Source: Halanaerobacter jeridensis
Lineage (GTDB): Bacteria > Bacillota > Halanaerobiia > Halobacteroidales > Halobacteroidaceae
Reading direction: 5' to 3'
DNA: 64,000 bases
Assembly: GCF_016908315.1 (NCBI RefSeq)
Contig: NZ_JAFBDQ010000001.1
Coordinates: forward strand, 186,001-250,000
Part shown: positions 18,805 to 27,172 of the stretch, one piece after another
How the letters are laid out: the number at the start of each line of letters is the position of its first letter
Numbering within the stretch: the first letter of the stretch is position 1
Made by a program: the position numbers and the translations under genes
The notes under the pieces: model-generated
What the model was told of the DNA's origin: nothing
What the model saw: only the letters and a program-made list of their open reading frames with translations
Databases searched by the model: none

Positions 18805-19647
18805 ATTATCAAGTTTGGTGTACATACTTCAATTGCCGGTGGTATTGATAAAGCAGTAGTTAGAGCAGAAGAATTAGGGTGTGATACAGTCCAAATTTTT
18901 TCTTCTAATCCTCGTGGTTGGAAAGCAAGAGAGTTAAATGAGAAAGAAATTGCGAAATTTAAAGATAATTTAACAAAATATAATATAAGTCCAGTAGTTA
19001 TTCATGCTCCTTATTTGATTAATTTAGCTTCTCCTAAAGAAGACTTATATCAGAAATCAATAACTGCTCTTAAAGAACAAGTAGATAGAGCTAATAAAAT
19101 TGGAGCGCAGTATTTAGTTTTACATCCAGGTAGTCATACTGGAGGAGGCGTTGAAAAGGGGCGAAAAAGAATTATTGCTGCCTTAAATGAAGTTTTGAGT
19201 AATAAACAGCTATCCTTTCAAATATTATTAGAAAATGTTGCTGGGGCAGGAACTGCAATTGGAACTACAATGGAAGAATTATCCCAAATTTATAATAATT
19301 TAGTAGATAGATCTCAAGTAGGACTTTGTTTTGATACTTGTCATGGTTTTGCAGGAGGATATGATTTAAGAAGTGAGCAAGAAATAGAAGAACTACTAAC
19401 GGTCATTGATGATGTTTTTGGTTTAGATAAATTGGGGGTAATTCATGCTAATGACTGCAAAGGGGACTTAGGAAGTAATAAAGACAGACATCATCATATT
19501 GGTCAAGGTAAAATTGGTAATTTAGGCTTTGAAAAATTAGTCAATCATCCCCAACTTAAAGATAAACCTTTTATCTTAGAGACACCAATTGATGAAGCTG
19601 GAGATGATGAACAGAATTTAGCTGCTATTAGAGATTTGATTAAATAA
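18805..19647 (+). CDS. nfo: Endonuclease IV (AP endonuclease), non-standard start codon
   Basis: About 280 residues of an intact Nfo-type TIM barrel: KFGVHTSIAGGI at the N-terminus, VQIFSSNPRGW, HAPYLINLASP, LHPGSHTG, ILLENVAG, CFDTCHGFAGGYDL, HANDCKGDLGS, DRHHHIGQGKIG and PFILETP. These contain the three-zinc ligands. It cleaves abasic sites 5' to the lesion. No ATG, GTG or TTG exists in frame before residue 70; the nearest is TTG 19015, inside the barrel. The conserved N-terminus instead follows RBS GGAAGGTG (18795-18802) with ATT (18805) and ATC (18808). I therefore infer initiation at AUU or AUC. A sequencing error is the alternative. Confidence 0.88.
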   Translation: MIKFGVHTSIAGGIDKAVVRAEELGCDTVQIFSSNPRGWKARELNEKEIAKFKDNLTKYNISPVVIHAPYLINLASPKEDLYQKSITALKEQVDRANKIGAQYLVLHPGSHTGGGVEKGRKRIIAALNEVLSNKQLSFQILLENVAGAGTAIGTTMEELSQIYNNLVDRSQVGLCFDTCHGFAGGYDLRSEQEIEELLTVIDDVFGLDKLGVIHANDCKGDLGSNKDRHHHIGQGKIGNLGFEKLVNHPQLKDKPFILETPIDEAGDDEQNLAAIRDLIK

Positions 19648-19707
19648 GTTTACTATATAATAGTATTATCTGTAAGTGAATTCAGTAATGAAAGAAGGGA
19701 GAATAAA

Positions 19708-20637
19708 ATGAAAAGATTTTTAATTATATCTTTAGCCTTAATTCTTTTATTTGGCTTGAGCAATTTAGTTTTTGCTGCACCAACTTTTCAAGTTGATTTG
19801 ATTTATGAAGTACAACAAGGAGATACTTTATATGACTTATCTCGCCAATTTGAGTTAGGCGTTAAAAAATTACGGTCAGCAAATGATTTATCAGATGATG
19901 AAGTGATTAAAGTAGGAGATGAACTAGTAATTCCTAACGTTAATAGTCTAGACTTTAATCATAATCAACAGCAGGATAAAAATATTTCTTTGTATGAAAA
20001 AGAATCAGGCGAATATCAATTGAATTGTAATCAAAAGTATAATGTACAAATAAAGAATTCTTCATCTTCTGAAAGCGTTGATATTAGTAATTTGCGAACT
20101 TTAGAATATTATGTGCGAGCAGGAGATAATTTATATGACTTAGCACGTGAATTCAAAACAAGTATAGCAGCAATAAAGAAGTTGAATAAGTTAGATAAAT
20201 CAAATGTAATTCGTAAAGGAGATAAAATAGAACTACCAATTAATAATTTAAGCCAAAAAGAAGTAATTTATCATACAATTAGTGATAGAGAATTTGAATT
20301 ATTAGCTCGTCTAATTCACGGTGAAGCTCGTGGAGAAAGATATATTGGGCAAGTAGCAGTAGGAGCAGTGATTTTAAATAGGGTGCTTAGTTCGTATTTT
20401 CCAAATGATATCAGAAGTGTGGTTTATCAGCCAGGACAGTTTAGCCCTGTTGCTAATGGCCAGATAAATTTAAGACCTAATCGGACGTCTTATCGTGCTG
20501 CAAGAGCAGCTTTAAAAGGTCAAGACCCAACTCGAGGAGCTTGTTATTTTTATAATCCTCGGACGGCTAAAAATAGATGGTGGTTTAAGACAAGAGAAGT
20601 AGTAGTTGAAATTGGCAATCATGTTTTTGCTAAATAA
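19708..20637 (+). CDS. Secreted LysM (x2) cell-wall hydrolase, SleB type
   Basis: A 309-residue exported protein. It has a signal peptide (KRFLIISLALILLFGLSNLVFA), a LysM domain (about 32-77, YEVQQGDTLYDLSRQF), a linker, a second LysM (about 130-175, YYVRAGDNLYDLAREF) and a C-terminal Hydrolase_2/SleB domain (about 195-305) with LARLIHGEARGE, GQVAVGAVILNRV, FSPVANGQ and GACYFYNP. The family's active-site Glu is in HGEARGE. SleB-type enzymes are lytic transglycosylases acting on spore cortex, and vegetative wall roles also exist. A related gene follows directly. Confidence 0.87.
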   Translation: MKRFLIISLALILLFGLSNLVFAAPTFQVDLIYEVQQGDTLYDLSRQFELGVKKLRSANDLSDDEVIKVGDELVIPNVNSLDFNHNQQQDKNISLYEKESGEYQLNCNQKYNVQIKNSSSSESVDISNLRTLEYYVRAGDNLYDLAREFKTSIAAIKKLNKLDKSNVIRKGDKIELPINNLSQKEVIYHTISDREFELLARLIHGEARGERYIGQVAVGAVILNRVLSSYFPNDIRSVVYQPGQFSPVANGQINLRPNRTSYRAARAALKGQDPTRGACYFYNPRTAKNRWWFKTREVVVEIGNHVFAK

Positions 20638-20639
20638 TC

Positions 20640-20675
20640 AAGCCGTGGTCCAGGCTTGATTATTTAGTTTTTTGT
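20640..20675 (+). terminator. Terminator after the first SleB-type gene
   Basis: TCAAGCC pairs with GGCTTGA around GTGGTCCA, followed by TTATTTAGTTTTTTG. Confidence 0.7.
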
Positions 20676-20698
20676 TTATTTCTTAACATTAACTTCCT

Positions 20699-20727
20699 TT
20701 GCTAATTAGCTAATAATCAAGTATAAT
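20699..20727 (+). promoter_or_regulatory. Sigma-A-type promoter for the second SleB-type gene
   Basis: TTGCTA (20699-20704), 17 bases, TATAAT (20722-20727). It lies about 40 bp before the start codon, so this gene has its own promoter after the preceding terminator. Confidence 0.65.
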
Positions 20728-20768
20728 TATGAATGGTTAATTTAAATAGAAGGAGGTGGCTCGATTAA

Positions 20769-21608
20769 ATGCAGCAGAAGACAAATTTTATAGCTATTTT
20801 AATAATTATCACAACTATCTTAGTAGTTAGTTCTGTTACTACTGTTCAGGCTTTAGATTTAGGACAGAGAACATTAAAATTTGGTCATGTGGGTTCTGAT
20901 GTTGTACAGTTACAAAGTAAATTACAGCATTCAGGTTATTATTATTATTCAGTAGATGGGATTTATGGGAAAATGACTGAAAGAGCAGTGATTCACTTTC
21001 AACAAGCTAATAATTTAAGGATTGATGGTCTGGCTGGATATGATACTATTGATAAATTAAAAAATATAACAAATAAAAGTAATGATAATTTATATTATGT
21101 GCAGCGGGGAGATACTTTATCAAAAATTGCTCATAAATTTAATGTTAGTATTAATGAATTGAAACTTTGGAATAATATAAATTCTAATTATATATATGTA
21201 GGACAAAAAATTGAAATAAAAAAGTCTACTTCTAAAGTTGCTATTCATAGTTTAAGTAAAGAGGATTTTAATTTACTAACTAGAGCTGTTTATTCTGAAG
21301 CACGAGGAGAGTCTTTAGAAGGACAAGTTGCTGTTGCATCAGTAATTTTGAATCGGATAGAAGATAACAGATTTCCTAATACAGTCAAAGGAGTTGTTTT
21401 TCAACCGTGGGCTTTTACAGCAGTTCATGATGGTCAGTTTTGGTTAACTCCAAATACTGATGCTCAACGAGCAGTTAAACTTGCTTTAAAAGGTTGGGAT
21501 CCTACATTTGGAGCTACTTTTTATTATAATCCAGCTAAGGTAACTTCTCATTGGATTTATACGAGACAGGTTGTAACTAGAATAGGAAGACATTATTTTG
21601 CTAGTTAA
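20769..21608 (+). CDS. Secreted peptidoglycan-binding/LysM cell-wall hydrolase, SleB type
   Basis: A 279-residue exported protein. It has a signal peptide (about 1-28), a PG_binding_1 domain (about 35-90, LKFGHVGSDVVQLQSKLQ and DGIYGKMTERAVIHFQ), one LysM (about 100-145, YYVQRGDTLSKIAHKF) and a C-terminal Hydrolase_2/SleB domain (about 160-275) with LLTRAVYSEARGE, GQVAVASVILNRIED and GATFYYNPA. The catalytic Glu is in the SEARGE motif. This domain order is very close to spore cortex-lytic SleB. Together with the preceding paralogue it suggests a germination or wall-turnover function. RBS GGAGGTGG is upstream. Confidence 0.88.
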   Translation: MQQKTNFIAILIIITTILVVSSVTTVQALDLGQRTLKFGHVGSDVVQLQSKLQHSGYYYYSVDGIYGKMTERAVIHFQQANNLRIDGLAGYDTIDKLKNITNKSNDNLYYVQRGDTLSKIAHKFNVSINELKLWNNINSNYIYVGQKIEIKKSTSKVAIHSLSKEDFNLLTRAVYSEARGESLEGQVAVASVILNRIEDNRFPNTVKGVVFQPWAFTAVHDGQFWLTPNTDAQRAVKLALKGWDPTFGATFYYNPAKVTSHWIYTRQVVTRIGRHYFAS

Positions 21609-21611
21609 GTT

Positions 21612-21643
21612 AAACAAGAAGCCATTTTTGGCTTCTTGTTTTT
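21612..21643 (+). terminator. Terminator after second SleB-type gene
   Basis: AAACAAGAAGCC pairs with GGCTTCTTGTTT across ATTTTT, followed by TTCTTTTTTT. Confidence 0.8.
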
Positions 21644-21850
21644 CTTTTTTTAGTGGATAATGAATCGTTTCTTTGATAAAATCTATATAAAGTTTCATTA
21701 TCTTAGCACTAGTTAGTAGTAAAAATTAAAAGATAAAGATAAAATCAGGGATGATTGAGTAACAGAAATGAATAAGGTCAAGCTTCCTTTTGAACAGTAA
21801 ATATCTAGTAGAAGAGTAATCTAATATTAAATCATAAGAGGAGGATTATA

Positions 21851-22471
21851 ATGGTCACAAAATTAATCTTAGTCCGACATGGAGAGACTGATTGGAATAA
21901 AGAGGCTAGATTCCAAGGTAATAAAAATGTTGCCTTAAATCAAAACGGAGAGAAACAAGCTCATAAATTAGCTAAAAGATTAGCAAATGAGAAAATTGAT
22001 GTTATTTATAGTAGTGATTTAGACAGGGCTTATAAAACAGCAAAAATCATAGCTGCTTTGCATAAACTCCCGATACAGCAGCGGTCAAATTTGCAAGAAA
22101 TAGATTTTGGTGTCTGGGAAGGGTTGACTTATGAAGAAATAAAAGAACATTATCCAAAACAATTTGAATTATGGGACCAAAATCCAAAGGAGAATGGTCC
22201 TGAGCAGGGAGAAAGTTTAAAAGATATAGAGCGCCGAGTGTTTGAAACAATTGAAGAAATATTAGATGAACATCAAGGGCAAACTATATTAGTAACTGCT
22301 CATGGAGGAGTTAATCGGGTTATTATTAGTAATTTCTTAGAAATGCCATTAGAGAAGTGCTGGCGTCTTAATCAAGCTAATACTGCGGTTAATATAATTA
22401 ATATTTATCAATCAGAGATAATTCTTGAAAGTTTTAATTCTATTTATCATTTAAGAAGTGACAATTTTTAA
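21851..22471 (+). CDS. Histidine phosphatase superfamily protein
   Basis: A 206-residue single-domain phosphatase of the phosphoglycerate-mutase-like clade. It has the N-terminal LVRHGETDWN with the phospho-accepting His, arginine in YSSDLDRAYKTA, the EIDFGVWEG acid motif and VTAHGGVNR with the second His. Proteins of this size include alpha-ribazole phosphatase (CobC), PhoE and GpmB. With no cobalamin gene nearby the substrate cannot be assigned. RBS AGGAGG lies before the ATG. Confidence 0.8.
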   Translation: MVTKLILVRHGETDWNKEARFQGNKNVALNQNGEKQAHKLAKRLANEKIDVIYSSDLDRAYKTAKIIAALHKLPIQQRSNLQEIDFGVWEGLTYEEIKEHYPKQFELWDQNPKENGPEQGESLKDIERRVFETIEEILDEHQGQTILVTAHGGVNRVIISNFLEMPLEKCWRLNQANTAVNIINIYQSEIILESFNSIYHLRSDNF

Positions 22472-22549
22472 AGGAACTAAAATTGATTTGTAGAATTATG
22501 TATAATGGATTTTGCTTTAATCAAAATTTAAACTGGAGGTGCAGTTTTT

Positions 22550-23242
22550 TTGAATTCATATTTAGAAGTGGGGAAAAAAGTAAAGTTAAGTAAATTAACT
22601 AGTGGTGACGTTCCCTATCAAGAACTTTTGACTAAGGTAGAAGGTGAAGTAGTAACTATCGAAGAAGATTGTTTAGAAGTATCATTACTTAATTTAGATA
22701 AAAATTTTGCTGAGATTGAATTTATTCGGATTGGAATTTTATTAAATATGTGTTTTGTGGGAGAAGATGCTCTTTATAAAGTAGTAGTAGAAGTTGAACA
22801 GATAAAGGAAGTTAGTAAATTGATTTTAGTGCAGAAAGGTAAAGTGCAGCGAATACAAAGGCGTAAATCATTTCGAGTTCAGGCTCAGCAAAGTATAGAT
22901 TATTGTCTAGCTGAAGATAGTGATTTCCAATTTAAAACTACCGGCTTAGATGGAACTCCTAAAATAGCAGAATTGATTGATATTAGTAGTGTTGGACTTA
23001 AAATGAAAGTTGAATTTTGCCAAGAATTAGAAGTGGGAGAAATTTTAGAATTAAAATTAAATTTATCATTTTTAAACGGGGGAGCCTTAAAGGGGAAAAT
23101 AGTAAGAATTGAAGAGGATAGCATGATTGTGGGAGTAGAATTTTTAGAATTACCAGATAAGATCACTCAGCAATTAACGCGTTGGATATTTAAAAAAGAG
23201 GAAGAATTTTTTGAAAAAAATAAAAAAGATCTAACTGATTAA
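22550..23242 (+). CDS. PilZ-domain c-di-GMP receptor, YcgR-like
   Basis: A 230-residue protein. The N-terminal half (about 1-100) is a beta-rich YcgR-type PilZN domain. The C-terminal PilZ domain has the c-di-GMP-binding RxxxR in QRRKSFRVQ (about 105) and DISSVGLKMKV (about 143), the D-x-S-x-x-G motif. Both halves of the ligand site are intact. Proteins of this type modulate flagellar motor or surface behaviour on binding c-di-GMP. The start is TTG 22550 with upstream GGAGGTG. The window has several GGDEF proteins that could supply the ligand. Confidence 0.85.
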   Translation: MNSYLEVGKKVKLSKLTSGDVPYQELLTKVEGEVVTIEEDCLEVSLLNLDKNFAEIEFIRIGILLNMCFVGEDALYKVVVEVEQIKEVSKLILVQKGKVQRIQRRKSFRVQAQQSIDYCLAEDSDFQFKTTGLDGTPKIAELIDISSVGLKMKVEFCQELEVGEILELKLNLSFLNGGALKGKIVRIEEDSMIVGVEFLELPDKITQQLTRWIFKKEEEFFEKNKKDLTD

Positions 23243-23285
23243 AAGAAAGCCGCCTTTTTCTACAATGAAAAAGGCGGCTTTCTTT
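23242..23285. terminator. Bidirectional terminator between convergent genes
   Basis: AAAGAAAGCCGCCTTTTT pairs with AAAAAGGCGGCTTTCTTT around TCTACAATG-type loop bases. It lies between the PilZ gene and the convergent MFS gene and can end transcription from both sides. Confidence 0.85.
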
Positions 23286-23310
23286 GATGTGGACTTATTA
23301 AGTTCTATGT

Positions 23311-24477
23311 TTAACTTTTAGATTGAACATAATGTTGACGAAGATAAATTGTAATTCCAATTAGAATAGTTAAGTAAACAATAAAAATGCCAAAACCTAA
23401 TTGAATACCTAGCCATTGATTAACTGCTCCTGCTAATTTATTAGCAAATAAGATATTACCTACACTACCAGCAGTTAATGTCAGCCCTACAATAGCTGAA
23501 ACGTTTTCGTCAAAAACTTCAAACATAACTGCTTGGATAGTTGCAAAATGAGGAGCAAGAAATAAACCAGTTAGAGAGAAAAAGAAAGCAAAACTTTTTG
23601 GCCCAAGTAATCCAATAGCAATAGTAATCATTGCAGCAGCAGCAGATATTATAATAGTTTTTATGTATCCTACTCTCTCTACAATAAAGCTTGCTATTAA
23701 GCGGCCTATAGTAAATAATACAAAAAATCCAAACATATAAGCACCAATTTCTTCAGGTGTTCGCTGTTGTATGTTATCTAAATAGACCCCTAACCAACTA
23801 CTCATTCCTATTTCAGCCCCTACATAAAAAGAAAACATTAGGATAAATAACCAAACACGTATATCCTTTAAAATGGTTGTTACTTTAGCGTTTTTAGAGG
23901 AATCATCATCAGACTGTTGAGGAAAAGTAGGAATAAAAGTAAATCCAAACAGTCCTATTAATAATATAACCCCAAAAGAATAAGCTGCTTCCCAGCGAAA
24001 GCCAAGGCTAATGACAAAAGGAGCATATAGTTGAGATGAAGCCGAGCCCATTCCAAAGAAAAAATGAAATAAATTCATCATTTTCCCTTTGTTTTTAGTA
24101 AAAATTCTTGAAGCTAATGAATTTGCTGATACATTTGTAGTCCCCATCCCTAAGCCAATGATAAATATAACTAGCATTAATAGATAATAATTAGTAGTAA
24201 AGTAAATAGAGATTAAGCCAATTATTCCTACCACTAATCCTGCTCGAAATACATGTTTTAAGCTAAAAGTTTCAATTAAGAAACCACTGAAAAAGCTTGC
24301 TAAACTAGCTCCAATAGAAAAGAACATTAAAACTGTACCTAGCTGAGAGTAATTAATTCCATAATCATCTTGTAAGAGAGGATTAGTCAGTCCTCGAACA
24401 TTCATAATTAGTCCAAAAGATAAAATCATACTAAAAGCTAAAATAACTAATAGTTTGTGATTGTTTAATTTCTTCAT
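23311..24477 (-). CDS. MFS transporter (12 TM)
   Basis: A 388-residue major facilitator superfamily permease. It has two blocks of six hydrophobic helices, with the loop 2-3 motif GFLIETFSLKHVFRAG and a central cytoplasmic loop rich in charge (about 190-205). It resembles the FucP/YfkF-like sugar-type or drug-type MFS groups, but no substrate can be assigned. It starts at ATG 24477 with RBS AGGAGGTAAAC. It is divergent from sigG with about 188 bp between. No sugar or drug genes adjoin. Confidence 0.75.
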   Translation of the reverse strand: MKKLNNHKLLVILAFSMILSFGLIMNVRGLTNPLLQDDYGINYSQLGTVLMFFSIGASLASFFSGFLIETFSLKHVFRAGLVVGIIGLISIYFTTNYYLLMLVIFIIGLGMGTTNVSANSLASRIFTKNKGKMMNLFHFFFGMGSASSQLYAPFVISLGFRWEAAYSFGVILLIGLFGFTFIPTFPQQSDDDSSKNAKVTTILKDIRVWLFILMFSFYVGAEIGMSSWLGVYLDNIQQRTPEEIGAYMFGFFVLFTIGRLIASFIVERVGYIKTIIISAAAAMITIAIGLLGPKSFAFFFSLTGLFLAPHFATIQAVMFEVFDENVSAIVGLTLTAGSVGNILFANKLAGAVNQWLGIQLGFGIFIVYLTILIGITIYLRQHYVQSKS

Positions 24478-24665
24478 AGTTTACCTCCTAAATTAATTGA
24501 AAAAATATCGGATATAATCATTTGCTCGTTTCTAGTATACAACATTAAAGCTATTTGCTCAAACATAAATAATAATTCTTTTAAATTCAAATCATTTAAT
24601 GTATATATATTGTCGTTAATACACATAATGATAAAGAAAAGAATTTTTTAGTAGGGGGGGAATAG

Positions 24666-25445
24666 ATGAGAAAAAAAGTTGAGTTATCAGGAGTTAACAC
24701 CTCAGAATTACCGGTTTTATCAAATCAAGAGATGAGAAAATTATTTAGAAAAATGCAGCAAGGAGATCTAAAAGCTAGGAACAAAATAGTTGGAGGTAAT
24801 TTAAGACTTGTTTTAAGTGTATTACAGAGGTTTAATAATCGAGGTGAACCAATCGATGACTTATTTCAAGTAGGTTGCATTGGATTGATGAAAGCAATTG
24901 ATAACTTTGATTTAAGTAAAAATGTCAAGTTTTCTACTTATGCAGTACCAATGATTATTGGTGAAATAAAAAGACATTTAAGAGATAATAATCCAATTAG
25001 AGTTAGTCGCTCCCTCCGTGATACTGCTTATAAAGCTTTACAAATGAAAGAAGAGATTGAAAGTAAAAATTCTGAAGAAGTTAATTTAACTGAAGTAGCT
25101 AAAGAAATTGGAATTCCTAGAGAAGAAATTATTCATGCATTAGATGCAATTCAAGATCCAATTTCTTTGTTTGAACCAATTTATAATGATGGGGGGGATC
25201 CGATTTATGTTTTAGATCAAATTAGTGATAATAATGAAGAAAATGAAAGTTGGTTAGAAGGTATAGCTGTTCGAGAAGCATTAAGAAAATTAGAGCAACG
25301 AGAAAAATTAATTTTAGCACTTCGCTTTTATGAAGGAAAAACCCAAATGGAAGTAGCTGATAATATAGGTATTTCTCAAGCTCAAGTTTCTCGTTTAGAG
25401 AAAGCTGCATTGCAGGACTTAAAAAAATATGTTAAAGAAAGTTAA
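24666..25445 (+). CDS. sigG: RNA polymerase sporulation sigma factor SigG
   Basis: A 259-residue sigma-70 family factor closely resembling forespore-specific sigma-G. It has the N-terminal KVELSGVNTSELPVLSNQEM, region 2 with GNLRLVLSVLQRFNNRGE and DLFQVGCIGLMKAIDNFDL, then VPMIIGEIKRHLRDNNPIRV, SLFEPIYNDGGDPIYVLDQI and region 4 with KTQMEVADNIGISQAQVSRLEKAA. It directs late forespore genes after engulfment. Unlike in Bacillus, it is not preceded here by spoIIGA-sigE. RBS is the GGGGGGG run before the ATG. It is followed by the YlmC-type gene, also sporulation-linked in other Firmicutes. Confidence 0.93.
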   Translation: MRKKVELSGVNTSELPVLSNQEMRKLFRKMQQGDLKARNKIVGGNLRLVLSVLQRFNNRGEPIDDLFQVGCIGLMKAIDNFDLSKNVKFSTYAVPMIIGEIKRHLRDNNPIRVSRSLRDTAYKALQMKEEIESKNSEEVNLTEVAKEIGIPREEIIHALDAIQDPISLFEPIYNDGGDPIYVLDQISDNNEENESWLEGIAVREALRKLEQREKLILALRFYEGKTQMEVADNIGISQAQVSRLEKAALQDLKKYVKES

Positions 25446-25654
25446 AAAATAATGAACATATAAGTATCATAATTATAAAAGTAGCGCTACTATATAATTA
25501 AATTTTTCTAAATTTGTTATTTTAATTAGGTTAAAAGCATTAATAAAATTATTACCTAAGTAACGAACTTATGTCTTATACATATAATTATTATAGATTA
25601 ATGTTTTTATTAGTTAGATTTTTCATATAATATATAAAAAGGGGTGGAAGGCTA

Positions 25655-25909
25655 GTGAAGACTTCAGAATTAAGTGCTAAAGATGTTGTTAATATTAGTA
25701 ATGGGCAAAGATTAGGTGAAGTTGTGGATGTTGATATTAATTTGAATGAAGGAATGATTAAAGGGATTATGATTCCTCAACAAAGTGGTATCTTTAATTT
25801 TTTATCACAACAAGAAAACATCTATATATCATGGGATGATATACATAAAATAGGAGAAGATGTTATCTTGGTTAAACTAATAAAAGATGAAAAACAACTA
25901 TTAGATTAA
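25655..25909 (+). CDS. YlmC/YmxH-family PRC-barrel protein
   Basis: An 84-residue protein starting at GTG with a PRC-barrel fold: MKTSELSAKDVVNISNGQRLG, VVDVDINLNEG, then IMIPQQSGIFNFLSQQENIYI and a final VILVKL strand. YlmC/YmxH proteins are small, often near sigG or sigE loci, and are classed as sporulation-related; their biochemical role is unknown. It is separated from sigG by about 210 bp of AT-rich sequence without a visible feature, so it may have its own promoter. Confidence 0.8.
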   Translation: MKTSELSAKDVVNISNGQRLGEVVDVDINLNEGMIKGIMIPQQSGIFNFLSQQENIYISWDDIHKIGEDVILVKLIKDEKQLLD

Positions 25910-26002
25910 TAAGAATCAAGAGTTTTTATATTAATTTGCAGGATTTTAAAAAAATATCTAGAAAGTAATTTATAACTAATAATGATTTTTTAGAAGGGGG
26001 GT

Positions 26003-26020
26003 TTACCTCAATCGAGGTAA
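26003..26020 (+). promoter_or_regulatory. Hairpin sequestering the nrdR Shine-Dalgarno
   Basis: TTACCTC (26003-26009) pairs perfectly with GAGGTAA (26014-26020) around AATC. GAGGT is the only Shine-Dalgarno at correct distance (about 9 bases) from ATG 26028. A second G-run (GGGGGG, 25995-26000) is about 27 bases away. The hairpin therefore hides the likely ribosome site. Confidence 0.6.
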
Positions 26021-26027
26021 TCAATTT

Positions 26028-26480
26028 ATGAAATGTCCATACTGTACTAATTTAGAAAGTAAAGTAATTGACTCTAGAGCAACAGAAGATAATACAACAA
26101 TCAGACGAAGAAGAGAATGTTTAAATTGTGGTAAGAGATTTACTACTTATGAGCGTATAGATGATTTGCCTGTAATGGTAATTAAAAGTGGTGGTAATCG
26201 TGAAAGATTTAATCGTAATAAAATTTTAAATGGGTTGCTAAAAGCTTGTGAAAAAAGACCTGTGTCTCGTGAACAATTAGAAAGTATAGTTAATTCAATA
26301 GAACAAAAGGTTAAGAACCAAATGGAGAATGAAGTTGATAGTACAATTATTGGAGAACTAGTAATGGATCATTTGAGAAATATAGATGAAGTAGCCTATG
26401 TCCGATTTGCTTCAGTTTATCGAGAATTTAAAGATATTGAAACTTTTCGTCAAGAGCTAGATAAACTATTAGGTAATTAA
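26028..26480 (+). CDS. nrdR: Transcriptional repressor NrdR
   Basis: A 150-residue repressor of ribonucleotide reductase genes. The N-terminal zinc ribbon has CPYC and CLNCGKRF, with [11 protein letters not shown] and [10 protein letters not shown]. An ATP-cone domain follows (about 49-139, [17 protein letters not shown] and FASVYREF). It senses (d)ATP/ATP levels and binds NrdR boxes. The length is standard. The Shine-Dalgarno is within a hairpin, suggesting translational control. The nrd genes themselves are not in this window. Confidence 0.95.
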   Translation: MKCPYCTNLESKVIDSRATEDNTTIRRRRECLNCGKRFTTYERIDDLPVMVIKSGGNRERFNRNKILNGLLKACEKRPVSREQLESIVNSIEQKVKNQMENEVDSTIIGELVMDHLRNIDEVAYVRFASVYREFKDIETFRQELDKLLGN

Positions 26481-26496
26481 ATGGAGGAATTGAATC

Positions 26497-27153
26497 TTGG
26501 ATTTAATAACAGAAAGTAAAAATTATTTTAAAAAGTATAATGTTGAAGATGTAATTAATCGAGAGATGAATTATTTATTTATTTTAGAATCCCCACATAA
26601 AGCTGAGATAAAACATGGTTATCCAGTAGCAGGTAATTCTGGTGTTGAGATGACTAAATTTATTTATGACCAAGAGTCTAAACAAGCTTTTGGTAAATTA
26701 GTCAGCAATGTGGAAGACTATCAACAACACTATAAGGGATTAAAGCAATTTGGAATAATTAATGTAGCACCTGCTCCAATGCAAGCTAGTGCTTTGGAGA
26801 ATTATAAATTATCTGCAGTAGAGAAAAAAATAATACATATTTTAGAAAAATTACGAGTTAATTATCAAGCTAAAAGTCATCGTGACCAAAGCTGGAATGA
26901 AATTAAAAAAGTTTTAGTAAATGATTTTGCTATAAGACTCAATAATATTTTATCTGAATGCGCAGTAAATTATTTAATTCCTTGTGGAAAATTAGCGCAA
27001 AGTTATTTAGAGTTAACTATTACAAGCAAAAAAGTTAGCACTTCAGCCCAAATCATTACTGATATCCCCCATCCGTCTCGTAATCAGTGGCGGCAGTATA
27101 GCTCAATGAAGAAGTTAGAAGCTGTGTTAACGGAAAATATTTATTTAAAATAA
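26497..27153 (+). CDS. Uracil-DNA glycosylase-fold-like protein, function unknown
   Basis: A 218-residue protein starting at TTG with RBS GGAGG nine bases upstream. Segments look like the UDG superfamily: LFILESPHKAEIKHGYPVAGNSG early, GIINVAPAPMQ, a CGKLAQ stretch and IPHPSRNQW near the C-terminus (similar to the HPS-x-x-N motif). No canonical catalytic GQDPY is present, so activity is uncertain. The order after nrdR (3 bases beyond its RBS region) suggests one transcript. It could be a divergent DNA-repair enzyme or a mere relative by fold. Confidence 0.5.
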   Translation: MDLITESKNYFKKYNVEDVINREMNYLFILESPHKAEIKHGYPVAGNSGVEMTKFIYDQESKQAFGKLVSNVEDYQQHYKGLKQFGIINVAPAPMQASALENYKLSAVEKKIIHILEKLRVNYQAKSHRDQSWNEIKKVLVNDFAIRLNNILSECAVNYLIPCGKLAQSYLELTITSKKVSTSAQIITDIPHPSRNQWRQYSSMKKLEAVLTENIYLK

Positions 27154-27172
27154 TTAAAGAGGGTGGTAAAAG

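Noticed and set aside
21851-22471. Cobalamin alpha-ribazole phosphatase (CobC)
   Set aside because: The fold fits, but no cobalamin genes adjoin; the general family name is safer.
26497-27153. Confident uracil-DNA glycosylase call
   Set aside because: The GQDPY active-site motif is not present; only weak fold-level patterns are seen, so I left it unnamed.
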